A DNA stretch of 64,000 nt, from contig CM072340.1 in assembly GCA_036874045.1 (NCBI GenBank), positions 8,075,001-8,139,000 on the forward strand. Reading direction: 5' to 3'. Below, piece by piece: positions 33,228-46,502 of this stretch. Both the position numbers and the translations under genes were made by a program. Source of the DNA: Cymodocea nodosa. Lineage: Eukaryota > Streptophyta > Magnoliopsida > Alismatales > Cymodoceaceae. The notes below the pieces were generated by a model. It saw nothing but the letters and a program-made list of their open reading frames with translations, was not told the origin of the DNA and ran no database searches. Each line of letters begins with the position of its first letter. Position 1 is the stretch's first letter.

Positions 33228-35460
33228 TTAATCCTTTCTCCTAAGTTCATCTACTTCCATTTGGAGTCTTTCTACTTGTTGCTCTAATTGATTAATCCTT
33301 TCTACAGCTCCTGTAACTCCTTCAAAAGGTTCAGCTATCTCTATAACCACATAACTTCTGTACTCTTTCACTAAAATGGTTCTAGATCTTATCCTTTTGG
33401 ATGTCCATTTCGTGAAATCGATGCAGTCCACCATCAGCAGTGGAATCAAATCTCCATAAAATAATTTCTTCCTCACTATTCTCAGCTTGGAGATAAAAAT
33501 TGCAGACCAATTTATCTGAATTCTTTTCACAACTACATATGTGGCCCATTTGACAAATTGACTCAGTTCTATGTCATGGTCTTGTCATTGGTAGACATTC
33601 TTAATCAAAATGTTAGCTTTCAAGTGTGCTTTACCATTTAGCTGCTTTAGTCTATTTAATAATGGCACACCAAGATTGACAACTAAACAATCCTTTATGG
33701 TCTGTTCTGTCCACTCGACTGTAGTTGTGCTTTCCAAAATTTCCAGTCCTTCATTCTTCAATCCAAAAATATTGTGGAGAAGCTCTAGTATTATCTATAC
33801 ATCAGTTTGCTCCACATATGAAATTAATCCACTTTCTCCTTCCCTTAGGTTTGCATAAAAGCAGGGCACTAGATTTTCATATACTGTATGCCCTCTCTCT
33901 TGAGAAATAAACTGTAGTAGACCTTAGAACTCAAATAAATCGTTGATTTCTTGCATTTCTTCCCAATTTACTGGTCTATTGTAAATGATATCACAACCCC
34001 TTATCTCTTGGTATTTATTATAAGCTTCCTGACTCCAAAAGTGTACTTCATTTAAAACTGTTTTTTCAGTTGGGTTAGGAATGTGAATTTGTTGCTCTAG
34101 AGGGGTTTGTTCTTGAACTTCCTCTTCCATAAGCTGAATTTGAACTTGCTGAAAATGCTCCACAGATTTTGGCATTTTTGCTTCTACTTTTGTTTGTGGT
34201 GATGAGCCGGTAGAACTCTCCACTCTATCTTGAATACTGTCTAAAATTTGCTGAAGAGTTCTTTGCTCTTCAATAGAATCTGTCGAGTCATCTCTTTCCA
34301 TTTGTAATTGTTCAGCTTCTTGTTCATTTTCTTCTTTTTCTTCTTCCTCCTAACTACCAATCTGCAATGTCACTGTTCTTTTTGATTCTGTGGTAGATTG
34401 GGATGGAGTTACAGGCAAATCACCTTCTGCTCTAATTTTTGTTTCTTCTTCTTGTACAAGTTGCAGACTAGTTTTAGCTTGATTTTCTTCTTCTTTTTGC
34501 TCTTGCTCCTCTTCAAAATCAGATAGTAGGTTTACAAGAATCGGCTTTACAAGCCCTATTAATCTTGGTATTTCAGATTTAATCTCCTCTTGATGTTCAG
34601 GCACCATCTCTTTTCCTTTCCTTCTTCTGATTAATTGTGCTTGGTCTTCCTCTTCTTCATCTGAGATTAAATCTACAAAAATTTGATCTGTAGGCCTTTG
34701 AGCCATAGGTACTAGCTCTTCCTATTTAACTCTTTCCATAATTATTGGTCTCGAAGGACCAGCTTCATCTCCTTTTGTGGCAGGTCAAGCAATAGCTTCA
34801 TGATGTTGTTCCACTTTGATTTTATGTTGGGCTTTCAACTTTTCTGCAGCCCTCTTTTTGCATCGTGCATCAAACACCAAATGTGCTATAGCTACTACCA
34901 ATTCTTCTAGTTCTCCTTAGTCTTTTTCTATTTGAACCAGTTCTTGAAATTCTCTTCTTTCTTCTTCAGTAGAAGGCCCCAAAATTGCTACTCGTTCCAA
35001 CGACCTTGGTAATGGAATTGAAGGTCCTAGCTGTTGTTCCTTAGGAACAGGTCTTTCAACAGTCGGTTCCTCTTGTTCTGCAGTTGCCTCTTCTTCATTT
35101 TCTTTCCTTTGTTTCTCCTAGATTACCCACTACACCCGTCTACCTATGTGTCTTTTGAACTAGAGGCGGGACTTACGTTAGATTAGTTCTAGGGCAACTT
35201 CATTATTTGGCCTGATTTTTCTTTCTCTACTTACAGCAATTTCTATAGCAACCTTAATTCTAATTTCCATTATCTAAGGGATTTGTATACCCAAATCTAC
35301 TAACTCTTTCCTCCAATAGAAAAGGTCAGATTCTACCTTTTGTAGCTCTTTCCCTTGTCGTATTCTTGATTTTTTGTCTCGTGCGCCATTCCTCTGTATC
35401 TTTGAGAAATTCTGACGTGTCTATTGCATTTTCCCAGAATTCAGGTGTCATCTTCCTCAT
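33228..35460 (-). pseudogene. env-position ORF of GyB (putative plant transposon-domain protein), broken
   Basis: The start is the ATG at 35458-35460 and the end is 33228. One net frameshift lies in the N-terminal third; from 34706 to the end the frame is constant. The middle is Glu/Gln-rich (34350-34706). The domain region has NEVHFWSQEAYNKYQE and EINDLFEFQGLLQFISQE (about 34080-33920), and continues to LVPCFYANL and a conserved C-terminus (IDFTKW) ending in a coiled coil. GyB keeps Gln at three sites where GyA and GyC have stops. No signal peptide or fusion-type segment is visible, so I call it env-position, not env. The family role is unknown. Confidence 0.72.
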
Positions 35461-36115
35461 CGTGGAGTTACACAATAGAATGGAATCACTCTGATCTTTA
35501 CTATTCTAAGTTCTAAATGATTCTACGGATAATGCCCTCAAACCCTAAGTTTAGTATAAATAAGTCCTAAATTTAGGCGGGTAATCAGGTCATTTTCCAT
35601 GCAAAACTCTCGCTCTCTCGTTCGTGGAATTACGGTTAACTCCACAGACTAAGTCTGTGGACTTAACTCTAACTCAACGGGGTAAATTCGTTAACTTATC
35701 CTAGACTCAACGAAGTAAATTCGTTGACTTATGTGTAATTCAATGGACTTCCCATAAAGTTATATCAAATAAAAATACATATAATAATAATTTTTACTTC
35801 AATCAAGACCGAAGAATTTTCGATACAGCCGATCTTACTTTTTCTACATTTTAAAATTTTCTGGTCAAACTATTATATTCCTCGGTTGAACCTAAATTAC
35901 ATATATATATATATATATTTCTTTTCTTTCCTTTTTTTTTTCTTTCTCTATCGGTTGAACCAATACTGTACTTCGGTAACATTGACATTAAACTAAATAT
36001 AATATAAATATCTCATCATTTTTTTTATATTTTTGTGTTTCAGTCAGACCGATGGATCTTGTTGGTTAAATCGTAAATTTTTTTTTTTTTAAAAAAGTTC
36101 TTACTAAGTGAAGCT
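35461..36115 (-). other. GyB spacer between pol and the env-position ORF
   Basis: Noncoding. Hairpins with GTGGA- and GTTGA-type arms lie at about 35625-35755. An AT microsatellite lies at about 35903-35920 and pyrimidine runs at about 35921-35950. It corresponds to 166-728 and 54354-54892. Confidence 0.55.
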
Positions 36116-39100
36116 TTAGTAATACTCTACTTTTACTTCTTCTATAATTCTAAATGAAATTTTTGGTATTTTCAAAATAGGCCTAAGTCTTTGTCCATTT
36201 ACTTTAAATATATTCTGATTCTTAGGATTTTCAATTTCAATTACTCCATAGGGATAAATATTTCGAACTATGTAAGGTCCTGCCCATCTAGATCTTAATT
36301 TTCCTAGATGGTTATGGAGTCTAGTCATGTAAAGATATACTTCTTATCCTATTTCAAAGGTTTTTGGAATAATTTTCCTATCATGCCAAAACTTCATTTT
36401 CTCTTTTTCTCTTACTGTTTTTGAATAAGCTTCATTCTTAAATTCTTCTAATTCAATCAATTGTATTTTCCTATTTTTAGCAGCTTGATTTAAATTAGTG
36501 TTGAGAGTTTTTAATGCCCAATAAGCTTTATGTTCAATTTCTGTTGGTAAATGACAACTCTTTCCATATACTAGCCTAAAAAGTGACATACCTAAGTTTG
36601 TCTTATAAGCAGTTCTGTAAGCCCAAAGTGCATCTATCAATCTATTAGCCCAATTTGTTCTAGTAGGATTTACTACTTTTTCTAAGATTAACTTAATTTG
36701 CTTGTTTGCACTTTCTACTTGTCCACTAGTTTGCGAATGATATGATGTTGCAATTTTGTGGTTTACTCCATATTTTTTATTAAGGCTTCAAAACTTCTAT
36801 TACAGAAATGAGTTCCTCTATCACTGATAATAGCTTTAGATAGCTCAAATCTGGCAATTATATTTGTTCTTATAAATTGTATTACTACTTTGTTGTCATT
36901 AGTTTTTGTAGGAATAGCTTCTATCCATTAGATACATAATCCACCCCAAACAATATATAATTAAATTGATTAGACGTAGGAAATGGACCCATAAAATCTA
37001 TTCCCCACACATCAAAGATTTCAACCTCAACAATAGGATTAAGAGGCAGCATATTCCTCTTCGATATTCTCCCTATTTGTTGACATTTTAAATAGCTTAA
37101 GCAATATTTATGAGCATCTTTGAATAGTGTTGGCCAATAAAATCCACATTACAAAATTTTAGTAGTAGTTTTCCCTGAACCAAAATGTCCTCCACATGCT
37201 TGGTCATGGGAGAAAGACAATATGCTCAGATATTCAGTTTCTGGAACACACCTCCTTAAAACTAGATTAGGACATTTCTTAAATAAGTATGGGTCTTCCC
37301 AATAATAATATTTTACTCTTGAAAAGAACAATTTCTTATCCTGTCTGTTCTAATCTTTAGGTGTTAAACCAGTAATTAAGTAATTAACTATGTCTGCATA
37401 CCATGACATTATGTTGATGGCCATTAATTGTTCATTAGGAAAATTATCCTTAATTTTAATATTTGATTTTTCTATTTGTAATCTTGATAAATGATCTGCT
37501 ACTACATTCTCACAACCTTTTTTAACTTTAATTTCTAGATCAAATTCTTGTAATAATAATATCCACCGGATCAATCTCGATTTAGTCTCTTTTTTTGCTA
37601 TTAGGTGTTTTAAAGCTGAATGATCCATGTATACTGTCACTTTAACTCCAATCAGATATGATCTAAACTTTTCTAAGGCAAACACAACAGCTAACAGTTC
37701 TTTTTCAGTAGTTGTATAATTAACTTGAGCATCATTTAAGGTTTTGCTTGTATAATGAATCACTCTAGGAGATTTTTCTATCTTCTGTCCCAACACTACT
37801 CCTATAGCAAAATCAGATGCATCGCACATTAATTCAAATGGATGCCTCCAATCTGGTGCTTGAATTATAGGAGTTGAAATTAAGCTAGTTTTAAGCTTGA
37901 AAAATACTTCTTTGCAATTTTTATCAAAATTGAATGGGACATCTTTTAATAGATTAGTTAAAGGTCTAGCTATTTTGCTAAAATCTTTAATAAATCTTCT
38001 ATAAAATCCAGCATGTCCTAGAAATGATCTAATATCTTTTACTAATTTAGGTTCTGGTAGATTAGAAATTACTTCTATTTTAACTTTATCTACTTTCAAC
38101 CCTTTCTTTGAAACATGTCCTAAGACTATTCCTTGTTTAACCTGAAGTGACATTTTTCCCAATTCAGAACCAGATTTTTTTCCACACAGCGTTTTAATAC
38201 TTGGTCTAAATTGTTTAAACACACTTCATATGAAGCTCCATAAACAATAAAATCATCCATAAATATCTCTAAAAAATCTTCAGTCATTCTAGTGAATATG
38301 CCTTGTATACACCTTTGAAAGGTGGTTGGAGCATTGCATAGTCCGAATGGCATTCTCTTAAAAGCATAAGTTCCATTAGGATAGGTGAAAGTTGTTTTCT
38401 CTTGATCCTTTAATGCTACTAGGACTTAGTTATATCTAGAATACCTGTCTAGGAAACAAAAATAATCTTGCCTTGCTAATTTTTCTAGCATTTGATCTAT
38501 GAAAGGTAAGGGAAAATGATCTTTCCTAGTCACTACATTCAGCTTTCTATAATTTATACACACTTTCCTGCCAGATTGAATTCTAGTAGGTATCAAGTCT
38601 TGACTTTCATTCCTAATAACTATTAATTCTGATTTTTTGGGAACGACATGGATTGGGCTAACCCATGAGCTATCAGAAATCAGATAAATTATGTCATTAT
38701 CTAACCATTTAACTATTTCCTTCCTGACTACTTCTTTTAGGTTTGGATTTAATCTTCTCTTAGGAATTCTAATAGGTTTAACATTCTCTTCTAAATATAT
38801 GTGGTGATAGCATAAAGTTGCACTTAACCCTTTTATATCAGTCATAGTCCATCCTATTGTTTCTTTATAAGTTTTGACTACATCTTTTAATTTAGCAATT
38901 TAGTCCTCTTTTAAATCTGAAGTAATAATGATTAGACAAGTTTGTTTTTCTTCCAGAAATATATAGGTTAATTCAGGAGGTAAAGGTTTTAATTCTAATT
39001 GCTGCCCATCAGAGGCTAGAGCTCCTAATTGAACATCATCATTTTCTTCCTGATCTCTTTTTATATTTATGCTTTCACTTTCCTCTAAAGTTTCAGAATT

Positions 39101-40736
39101 GAGTTGCCTATTTAACTCTTCTTGAATCACATCATCTAGCATATCTCCTTCATCCTCTAAAAAATCTATAGTATGTAAGGACATTTCTAACTCCTCAAAC
39201 TTTTCTGGTTTGAAAATGTTTAGTTGAGTATCCTCATTACCATATGCTAACTTCATTACTCTAGTTTTACAATTAATAACTACCCTTGATGTTGCTAAAA
39301 ATGGTCTTCCCAAAATTAAAGATGTATCACTATTTTTATGCTTAATTTGTTGGGAATCCAAAATTACAATATCAATAGGATATATGAAGTTTTTGATTTT
39401 AATTAAGACATCCTCTATTTTTCCTCTAGGGTATCTTATACTTCTATCAGCTAATTGAATAACCGTACTAGTAGGAGTTAAGCCTTCTAATCCTAAGGAT
39501 GCAAATATATCACTTGGCATAACATTTATACCTACACCTAAGTCTATTAAGGTTCTTTCTAGAATGGTATTTCCTATGGTGTATGATATAACAGGGATTT
39601 CAGGATTAGATAACTTTTTAGGAATTTATGGCAGAAATAGGGAACTACTTTGCTTAGTTAAAAAGACTTTCCTTAAAACTTTTTGCTCTCTTTTCTTAGT
39701 ACACCAATCCTTAAGAAATTTAGCACAAGGTGGCATTTTCTGTAATAAATCTAACAAGGGAATGTTAACTTGTACTTTTTCAAAAATTTCTCTAATTTTT
39801 TCTTGTTTTTCAAGAATTATTTGTTGTAATATTTCAGGATAGGGTGCTAATAATTGTGATTTAAAAGATTCTTTTTCTTTCATTTGATTTGTTTGATCAT
39901 TTTTAGTCTCATTTGCAGATTCAGATTTTTCTTCATTGATTTCTGTCTTTAGATATTACATTTTCATTTTCATTTTGGTTTTTGTTCTTATCCACCTTCA
40001 TATTATTTTCATTTTAAATTCTTGATGGTATATCAGTTCTAGATCTTAATGTTATACATACATCTTCCAGATTTTCGTTACTTTCTTGATGTTCTTGTAT
40101 ATCATTTTCGTGATTATGATCTTTGACTATTTTTAGTCTTAAATTGCACTCTTTAAATTCTCTTGCATTGGTATTTTCTTTTGTTTGTATGTCTTGCAAA
40201 TTATGCAGATCTATAACATTAGAATTTTCATTTGTATTGTCCTATTGCATAACTTGTAATTTCATTATATATTTGTTCAATGCTTTTAGTTTTCTTTCCA
40301 GATCATCTAATCTCATTACATTCAATTTTTGATCTATCTTCATTATGATTTTTTCAGTTTCGTAAATGATATCAATTTTGGGTTCTAAATATACTTCCTT
40401 ATAGTTTAATAGGTTGACTTCTTATTGCTGACACATAAATTGTTCTAGTTTGTCCATGTTTTGCTCTATGCTACGCTCCAGTCTGTCATACCTATCCCAA
40501 ACTTCCTTGTCTCTCAACAAATTACACATTCTAAGCTGACCATTAGTTGGGTAAACCATAGAATTCTTATACTCAGATCTATTATAGTTAAGATAATTCA
40601 ATTGTTGTTCATGTGATCTAACCATCTGCAATCGTTTCAGTTTCAAATAATCAGAAATGTCGTGACCTTCCAATTTGCAAAATTCACATATGCTAACTAT
40701 AGGTTTCAGAAATCTTTGAGCATAAGCATATGCCAT
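36116..40736 (-). pseudogene. GyB pol frame: NC zinc knuckle-PR-RT-RH-IN, broken
   Basis: The probable ATG is 40734-40736. The zinc knuckle reads CEFCKLEGHDISDY, its last Cys now Tyr. After a charged linker the protease has DLGVG near 39535. RT (about 38860-38170) keeps FMDDFIVYG near 38260. RNase H has [13 protein letters not shown] near 37820. Integrase has the HHCC start ([15 protein letters not shown], about 37200), the catalytic core with many lesions at about 37050-36660, and the GPYIVRNIYPYG tail ending at 36116. At least three net frameshifts and many stops are present. Domain order is that of Ty3/gypsy, but the capsid that should precede the knuckle is not here. Confidence 0.85.
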
Positions 40737-40774
40737 ATTCTCCATAGAAGTAAACACACAACACTTTTGCTATT

Positions 40775-40779
40775 AAAAC
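40775..40779. repeat. target-site duplication of CoF, left copy
   Basis: AAAAC, identical to 46440-46444 on the other side of CoF. Confidence 0.9.
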
Positions 40780-41086
40780 TGTTATGCGAAGAGAAGTGCA
40801 GAAAGGGAGAAGCTTGGACTCGTGGAGAAGAAAGAAGAAGACAAATGGGAAAAACATGTGAAACAACTGCAAAAACACCAAGGTTTAACGTGGTTCCCCA
40901 ATTGGGTACGTCCATGGATGGAGCTCAACTGAATGATTCTCTCTAGGTGATCACAAAGGGATACAAGATTCATCATCATCTAAAAGCACACGTTGGGTGT
41001 CTATTTATAAGATTTGTGTACCCCCAAGTGGCTAAGGACAAAACTACCCTTATGTGTAACAAACTAATTCAAGACACATAATAACA
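40780..41086 (-). repeat. CoF 3' LTR
   Basis: 307 bp, starting TGTTATGCG on the plus strand and ending ATAACA. The PPT on the minus strand lies at 41087-41098. Confidence 0.93.
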
Positions 41087-41160
41087 ATCTCCACCTTGCC
41101 TTGAATTTACAAACTCCACCTAGAACCAAACAAATTTCCATCTTCAAAAGATCCGAAGGG

Positions 41161-43855
41161 TCAACTATAAGCAAACACATTAAGTAAGTCTAAGCATTGC
41201 TTAAACTTGCTTTCAAGAACGCCTTTTGTAAACATATCGGTTGGATTGTCATGTGTGTTGATCTTCAAAATCTTCACGCAATCTTCTGTTCTAAGAAAGT
41301 GATAACGAACATCAATGTGCTTTGTCTTGTCATGAAACACATTATCCTTCGTTAAGCTGATGGCACTAAGACTGTCACAGAAAATTTCTACTTTATCATA
41401 TCACAGATCAAAGTCTCCAAGTAACCCCTTTAGCCAAATAACTTCTTTTGCAGCTTCTGTCATCGCCATATACTCAGCCTCTATGGTGGATAAAGATATA
41501 GTAGGCTGTAGAGTAGATTTCCAACTAATAATGGAATCTACCAATGTGAAGACATATCCTGTTAAGGATCTACGCTGATCAACATTACCTGCAAAATCTG
41601 AATCAGAATATCTAGCTACACTACAGTTATGTTTAACACCATAAATTAGTCCTACATTAGACGTGCCCTTCAAGTACCTAAAGATCCTTTTCACGGCCTG
41701 CCAATGACTCTTCCTTGGATTTGACATAAACCTACTTACAACACTAAGAGGGTAAGCAAGATCTAGACGAGTACAAACCATGGCATACATAAGATTGCCA
41801 ACTGCTTGTAAATATGGAACTTTCTTCATGTACTCTTTTTCAGATTGTGTTTGAGGTGCCATAGCAATTGATAATCGTAGGTTCCTATCATAGGGCGTTC
41901 CGATGGCCTTGCTTGAAGCCATGCCAAACCTGCTCAAAATCTTTAGAACATAACTGCACTGATGGAGAAATAATCTTCCAATGTTCCTATCACAATAAAT
42001 CTCCATCCCAAGGATTTTACCTACCGGTCCTAAATCCTTCATTGCAAATTCAGATTTCAATGTGTCTTTTAAAACCTGTATTTCATTGACATCTTTGGCT
42101 GCAATCAAAATGTCATCCACATACAAGAGCAAGTAAACAAATTCTTCTTTAATTTGTTTAATATAGACACATGAATCAAAACTACTTCTAACAAAACCAA
42201 CATTAGTGATAAAAGAATCAAATCTTTTATACCACTACCTGGAAGATTGTTTCAACCTATACAAAGATTTTTGCAGCTTACAAACGAGGTCTGATCTACC
42301 TCTTTCTACAAAACCTGTTGGCTGTTCCATCCAGATGTCCTCATCTAAATCACCATGCAAGAAAGCTATTTTCACATCCAACTGTTCAAGTTCTAAATCC
42401 TTTACTGCAACAATTGCCAAAAGGACTCGAATGGAAGTGTGTCTAACTACTAGAGCAAAGACTTCATTGAAGTCCACACCCTCCTTCTGTGAAAACCCTT
42501 TTGCTACCAATCTTGCCTTATATTGTATTCCAAGGTTGTCCACTGTTCCTAATTTCCTTTTGAACACCCATTTGCAACCAACAATTTCCTGTCCTTAGGA
42601 CGTTTTACCAACTCCCAAGTCCTATTCTTATGCAAAGATTGTAGTTCTTCTTGCATAGCTCCCAACCAATGTGCGGCTTCTGGTCCGCTAATGGCAGCAT
42701 CAAAACTAGGTGGGTCAGCATCCTCCACCTCACTAGCTACCTATAGGGCAAAAGCAACCATATTATTATAGCCATACCTCTATGGAGGGTGAACATCTCG
42801 CCTAGGACGATCTCTGGCAACACACCTTGAACGTGTGTCCTCAACAAATTCATCTCCTCGATCATCTTCTAAAATCAAACGTTGATCTATATCAATAGGA
42901 ACAAACTGATCAGATATCAACGGTTGATTCAAATCAAGCTCCACCTGCTTAGGAGTACTAGGTGGATTCAAAGTAGTTGGGTTTTCTTTCTTGTGCATCA
43001 AAGAAACCTCATCAAAGGTAACATCCCTGCTATGAATGACCTTTCTTGTTTCTTTATCATATATCCTATATCCTTTTACTCCCATTCCATATCCCATAAA
43101 GATGCCTTCCTTGGCACGCGACTCTAATTTACCATGATTCACATAGTAATACGTAGGACATCCAAATACTTTCAATTTGGAATAGTTAGCCGCTTTATCC
43201 ATCCATACTTCATAAGGGATCTTGTCGCCAATTGCATTAGATGGCGACCTGTTCACCAAATAGGAGGCTGTGTTAATAGCTTCAGCCCAAAAATATTTTT
43301 CCAGCCTAGCATGAGAGAGCATACACCTAGCTCCAACAACGTCCTATTAAGATGTTTTGCAACTCCATTTTGTTGTGGAGTTCCCCTAACAGTATAATGC
43401 CTAGTTATTCCTGCATCTATGCAAAAAATGTCAAATTCATTTGAGCAAAATTCTAAACCATTATCTGTTCTTAAGTATTTTACTTTCCTCCCTACTTAGT
43501 TTTCAACAATAGCCTTCCATTGTTTAAAGTTCTTGAAGGCCTCACTCTTATGTTTCATAACGAAAACCCAAGTCATATGACTAAAGTCATCAACAATGGA
43601 GAGAAAATACCTAAAACCTGCTAAAGAGAGTTGTTGAGATGGTCCCCAACAATCTGCATGGACATAATCCAACTTCCCCTTAGTAGAATGTTCTGCTCTT
43701 CCAAAGGAAACACATTTCTGTTTCCCATAGATACAATGCCTACATAAATCAATATCTGTAAAGATATGACCATCTAACCTGCCAAGTGTACTGAGCTTCT
43801 GCATTTCCTTTAGGCCCAAGTGTCCTAACCTGGAATGCCAAATAGCTGACATAGA
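41161..43855 (-). pseudogene. CoF integrase, reverse transcriptase and RNase H, broken
   Basis: Integrase starts with an HHCC finger (WHSRLGHLGLKEM, then CRHC). Its Asp residues lie in HADCWGP and RTDNGLEF. The catalytic Glu is Lys (NGVAKHLNRT, codon at 43355-43357). A frameshift lies between 43496 and 43322 and others between 42780 and 42567. RT has LDVKIAFLHGDL and LYRLKQSS, and YVDD near 42120. RNase H has YSDSDFAG and STIEAEYMAM. A stop near 41401 interrupts it, then the frame reads on to TGA 41161-41163 with the conserved PTDMFTKG end. Confidence 0.87.
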
Positions 43856-45074
43856 CTATTGATCACTTATTGTCGTAGCTACCGATCCAATGATAGGTTT
43901 GCCTTGAAGAATGTATAAAGGTCCATCCTTGATTCCCTTCATTACAACTAGGGAACCTTTCAAAATGTGAAGTTTACCTCCACCTGAAAAACTAAAACCT
44001 TTTTGATCAAGAGCCATTAGTGAAATAAGGCTCTTGCCCAACCTTGGCACATGCCAAACATTCTCCAAGACTTTGATTGTCCCATCATGCATCCTAAATC
44101 TGATAGATCCAAAACCTATTCTGTCACAAACATCATTATCTACTAAAGTGACCTGTCCATCATCTACCTCCTCATATGTATGGAAATATTCTCTGTTGGG
44201 AGTCATATGATGTGATGCACCAGAATCCATTATCCAACTCTGATCAGAGTAGACACTACAGCATATAGTAAGGGAGAAATCACAGTTAGACCTTGAGTCT
44301 CCATTTTCAGTGACTATTGCATTTCCCTTAATCTTCAATTTAGGGCAGTTTACCTTCCAATGCCCCTTTTCCTTGCAATAATTGCAAGTGTCCTTGGAAA
44401 ATCTACCTCTAGACTTACTTCTGCCTCTACACCCGTTGTCTCTTCTACTCTGCCGTCCTCTAGACTCTGAATGATGCACTATTAAACCTGATCTGCCAGC
44501 ATCATTGCTACCATGTGTAGCCAAATGTCTCAATTCTCGAGAATGAAGACTCGATCTTACCTCCTCTAAGGTAATAGAAACTTTGCCAACCACAAAAGAT
44601 TGCACAAAATTCTCAAAGGAGAGAGGGAGAGATACCAATAAGATGAGAGCAGCATCCTCATCCCACAGTAACACCAATGTTCCTCAACTCCATGAGAATG
44701 GTGTTGAGCTGATCCAAATGTTGCTTCAATGGTGTACCTTCCTTCATTCTTAGAGAGAACAACCTTTGCTTCAACAACAGCTTATTCGTAAGAGACTTAG
44801 TCATATACAGAGATTCTAACTTATTCCAAAGACCCAAAGCTGTATTTTCATCTACTACCTCAATGATTATCTCATCTAATAAACATAGTAGAATAGTCGA
44901 ATGTGCCTTCTCCTCTTGCTGTTCAAATTCGGCAGACTTCTTATCTAGGGTTGTCTCCACATTTAAGGGAGTCCAAATACCTTACTGTTTCAAAAGTGCC
45001 TTCATCTTAATCTGCCACAAACTAAAGTTGTTCTTGCCGTTGAACTTCTCAACTTTCAAGGCTGAAGATGCCAT
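43856..45074 (-). pseudogene. CoF gag and protease, broken
   Basis: The ATG is at 45072-45074. The N-terminus fits a Tork-type gag (MASSALKVEKFNG), with a stop near 44983 and a frameshift near 44665. The capsid has GLWNKLESLYMTKSLTNKL. The zinc knuckle CNYCKEKGHWKVNC (near 44365) is intact, and so is protease DSGASHHMT (near 44225). A basic Arg/Ser-rich stretch precedes the knuckle. The frame meets a TAG at 43856-43858 before integrase. Of the copia elements here, CoF is the only one with an intact knuckle and protease triad. Confidence 0.87.
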
Positions 45075-46118
45075 GACAATAGAACAACACAAACACAACA
45101 AGCAAATACCAAAGAATTCGGACAACAAATAAGCACAAAATTTGCTATCCTAAAGCTGCGAATGAATATTTCATTCAAAATATCCCAACTAGCAAAATGT
45201 AGCTACCAAATTCAAAAGATCACTTGCAAAGAATCCCAAACAAACAAAGAAGAGCCAAGATCACACGTATTGTCTCAAAATTCCCAAAGAACTTCAAAGA
45301 ATTCCAAAGAACTTCTAAAGAATTCCAAAGAACTAGCCACACTTGATCTACCCAAAAAGGCTGAAAAAAGAATTCCGCAAAATCACAACAACGAACTTCA
45401 AAAGTTATGATAGGAATTCTTACTACTCGTTTCACCAACGTGGAAACGACAGATGACCAAGTGCACGTTGTCAAATTCAAGATTGCAGGCGTCGAACAAG
45501 AATTCCAACCACGGATGCTTTGTCACGAACACAAGTTGCGAGCAAAGATCGCGTGAGTAAACCGCGAGCACTGGCGTCAAACGAAGAACACAAGCATTGA
45601 TACGTGAACACTGGCGTCGAGCGGAACGCGAGCGATCACGCATGGGAGTTGGCGCAGGCAACGATGTAGACGAATGCACGTAGGCGCTAGCGTTGGGCGA
45701 TGACGTGAGCGAATACGCATGGGTGCTGGCGCGGATGAAGACGCAGGTGAATACGCACGGGTGCTGGCGTAGGCAAAGACGTAGACGATCGCGTGGGCAA
45801 GAACGTAGGCGAATGCGCGCGGATGCTGGTGTAGGCAAAGACGCGGACGATCGCGTAGGCAAGAACGTAGGTGAATGCACGCAAATGCTGGCATGGGTGG
45901 AGACGCGGATGATCGCGAGGGCAAGAACGCAGGCGAATGCGCACGGACGTTGGCGTTGGGTGCGAGCAATGAGCGCGGGCATTGGGTGTGGGCGTTGGGC
46001 ACGGGCGTCGGGCATTGGGCACAGGCGTTGGGTGTGTGCGTGGGCGTCGGCTCGTGCATTGGCCAAGATCTTTCTTTTATTCTTTCAAGACTAATCCATG
46101 GCCAACTCCTCAAGCTTC
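45075..46118 (-). repeat. CoF 5' leader with GC-rich 62-bp minisatellite
   Basis: The untranslated leader is over 1 kb. About 45500-46075 is strikingly GC-rich against the AT-rich window. Units starting at 45762, 45824 and 45886 repeat at exactly 62 bp (TGCTGGCGTAGGC-like starts), with a further related start at 45948 and a 38-bp step from 45724. Shorter GCGTTGGG-type repeats follow to about 46040. Long frames on both strands here are composition artefacts. Confidence 0.85.
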
Positions 46119-46130
46119 GCTCTGATACCA
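46119..46130 (-). other. CoF primer-binding site (initiator Met tRNA)
   Basis: On the minus strand TGGTATCAGAGC, two bases from the 5' LTR. Confidence 0.95.
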
Positions 46131-46132
46131 CT

Positions 46133-46439
46133 TGTTATGCGAAGAGAAGTGCAGAAAGGGAGAAGCTTGGACTCGTGGAGAAGAAAGAAGAAGACAAATG
46201 GGAAAAACGTGTGAAACAACTGCAAAAACACTAAGGTTTAACGTGGTTACCTAATTGGGTACGTCCATAGATGGAGCTCAACTAAATGATTCTCTATAGG
46301 TGATCACAAAGGGATACAAGATTCATCATCATCTAAAAGCACACGTTGGGGGTCTATTTATAACATTTGTGTACCCCCAAGTAGCTAAGGACAAAACTAC
46401 CCCTATGTGTAACAAACTAATTCAAGACACATAATAACA
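46133..46439 (-). repeat. CoF 5' LTR
   Basis: 307 bp, same ends as 40780-41086. Followed by the TSD copy AAAAC at 46440-46444. Confidence 0.93.
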
Positions 46440-46478
46440 AAAACAAAATAGCACTTATAGTTGCTTAGCTTCTCAATT

Positions 46479-46495
46479 CCCTAGCAACGGCGCTA
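46479..46495 (-). other. GyB primer-binding site (degraded tRNA-Asp type)
   Basis: On the minus strand it reads TAGCGCCGTTGCTAGGG, a degraded version of the tRNA-Asp PBS seen in GyC. It lies seven bases from the 5' LTR remnant. Confidence 0.75.
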
Positions 46496-46502
46496 GAAGA
46501 CT

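Larger units (their letters stand above)
40780..46439 (-). mobile_element. CoF: complete Ty1/copia (Tork/Tnt1-like) element nested in GyB
   Basis: Two 307-bp LTRs (40780-41086 and 46133-46439) with TG...CA ends are flanked by perfect AAAAC duplications, total length 5660 bp. Minus orientation. The PBS is next to the right LTR and the PPT (CAAGGTGGAGAT) next to the left. By eye the LTRs differ at about 11 of 307 sites, which suggests a fairly old insertion. The short LTR, PPT and pol motifs fit the Tork/Tnt1 group. Confidence 0.93.

Noticed and set aside
45398..46234. Several overlapping open frames on both strands, rich in Arg, Ala, Pro and His
   Set aside because: They lie in the GC-rich tandem repeat of the CoF leader, where stop codons are rare by composition. 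They are open in several frames at once and resemble no family.
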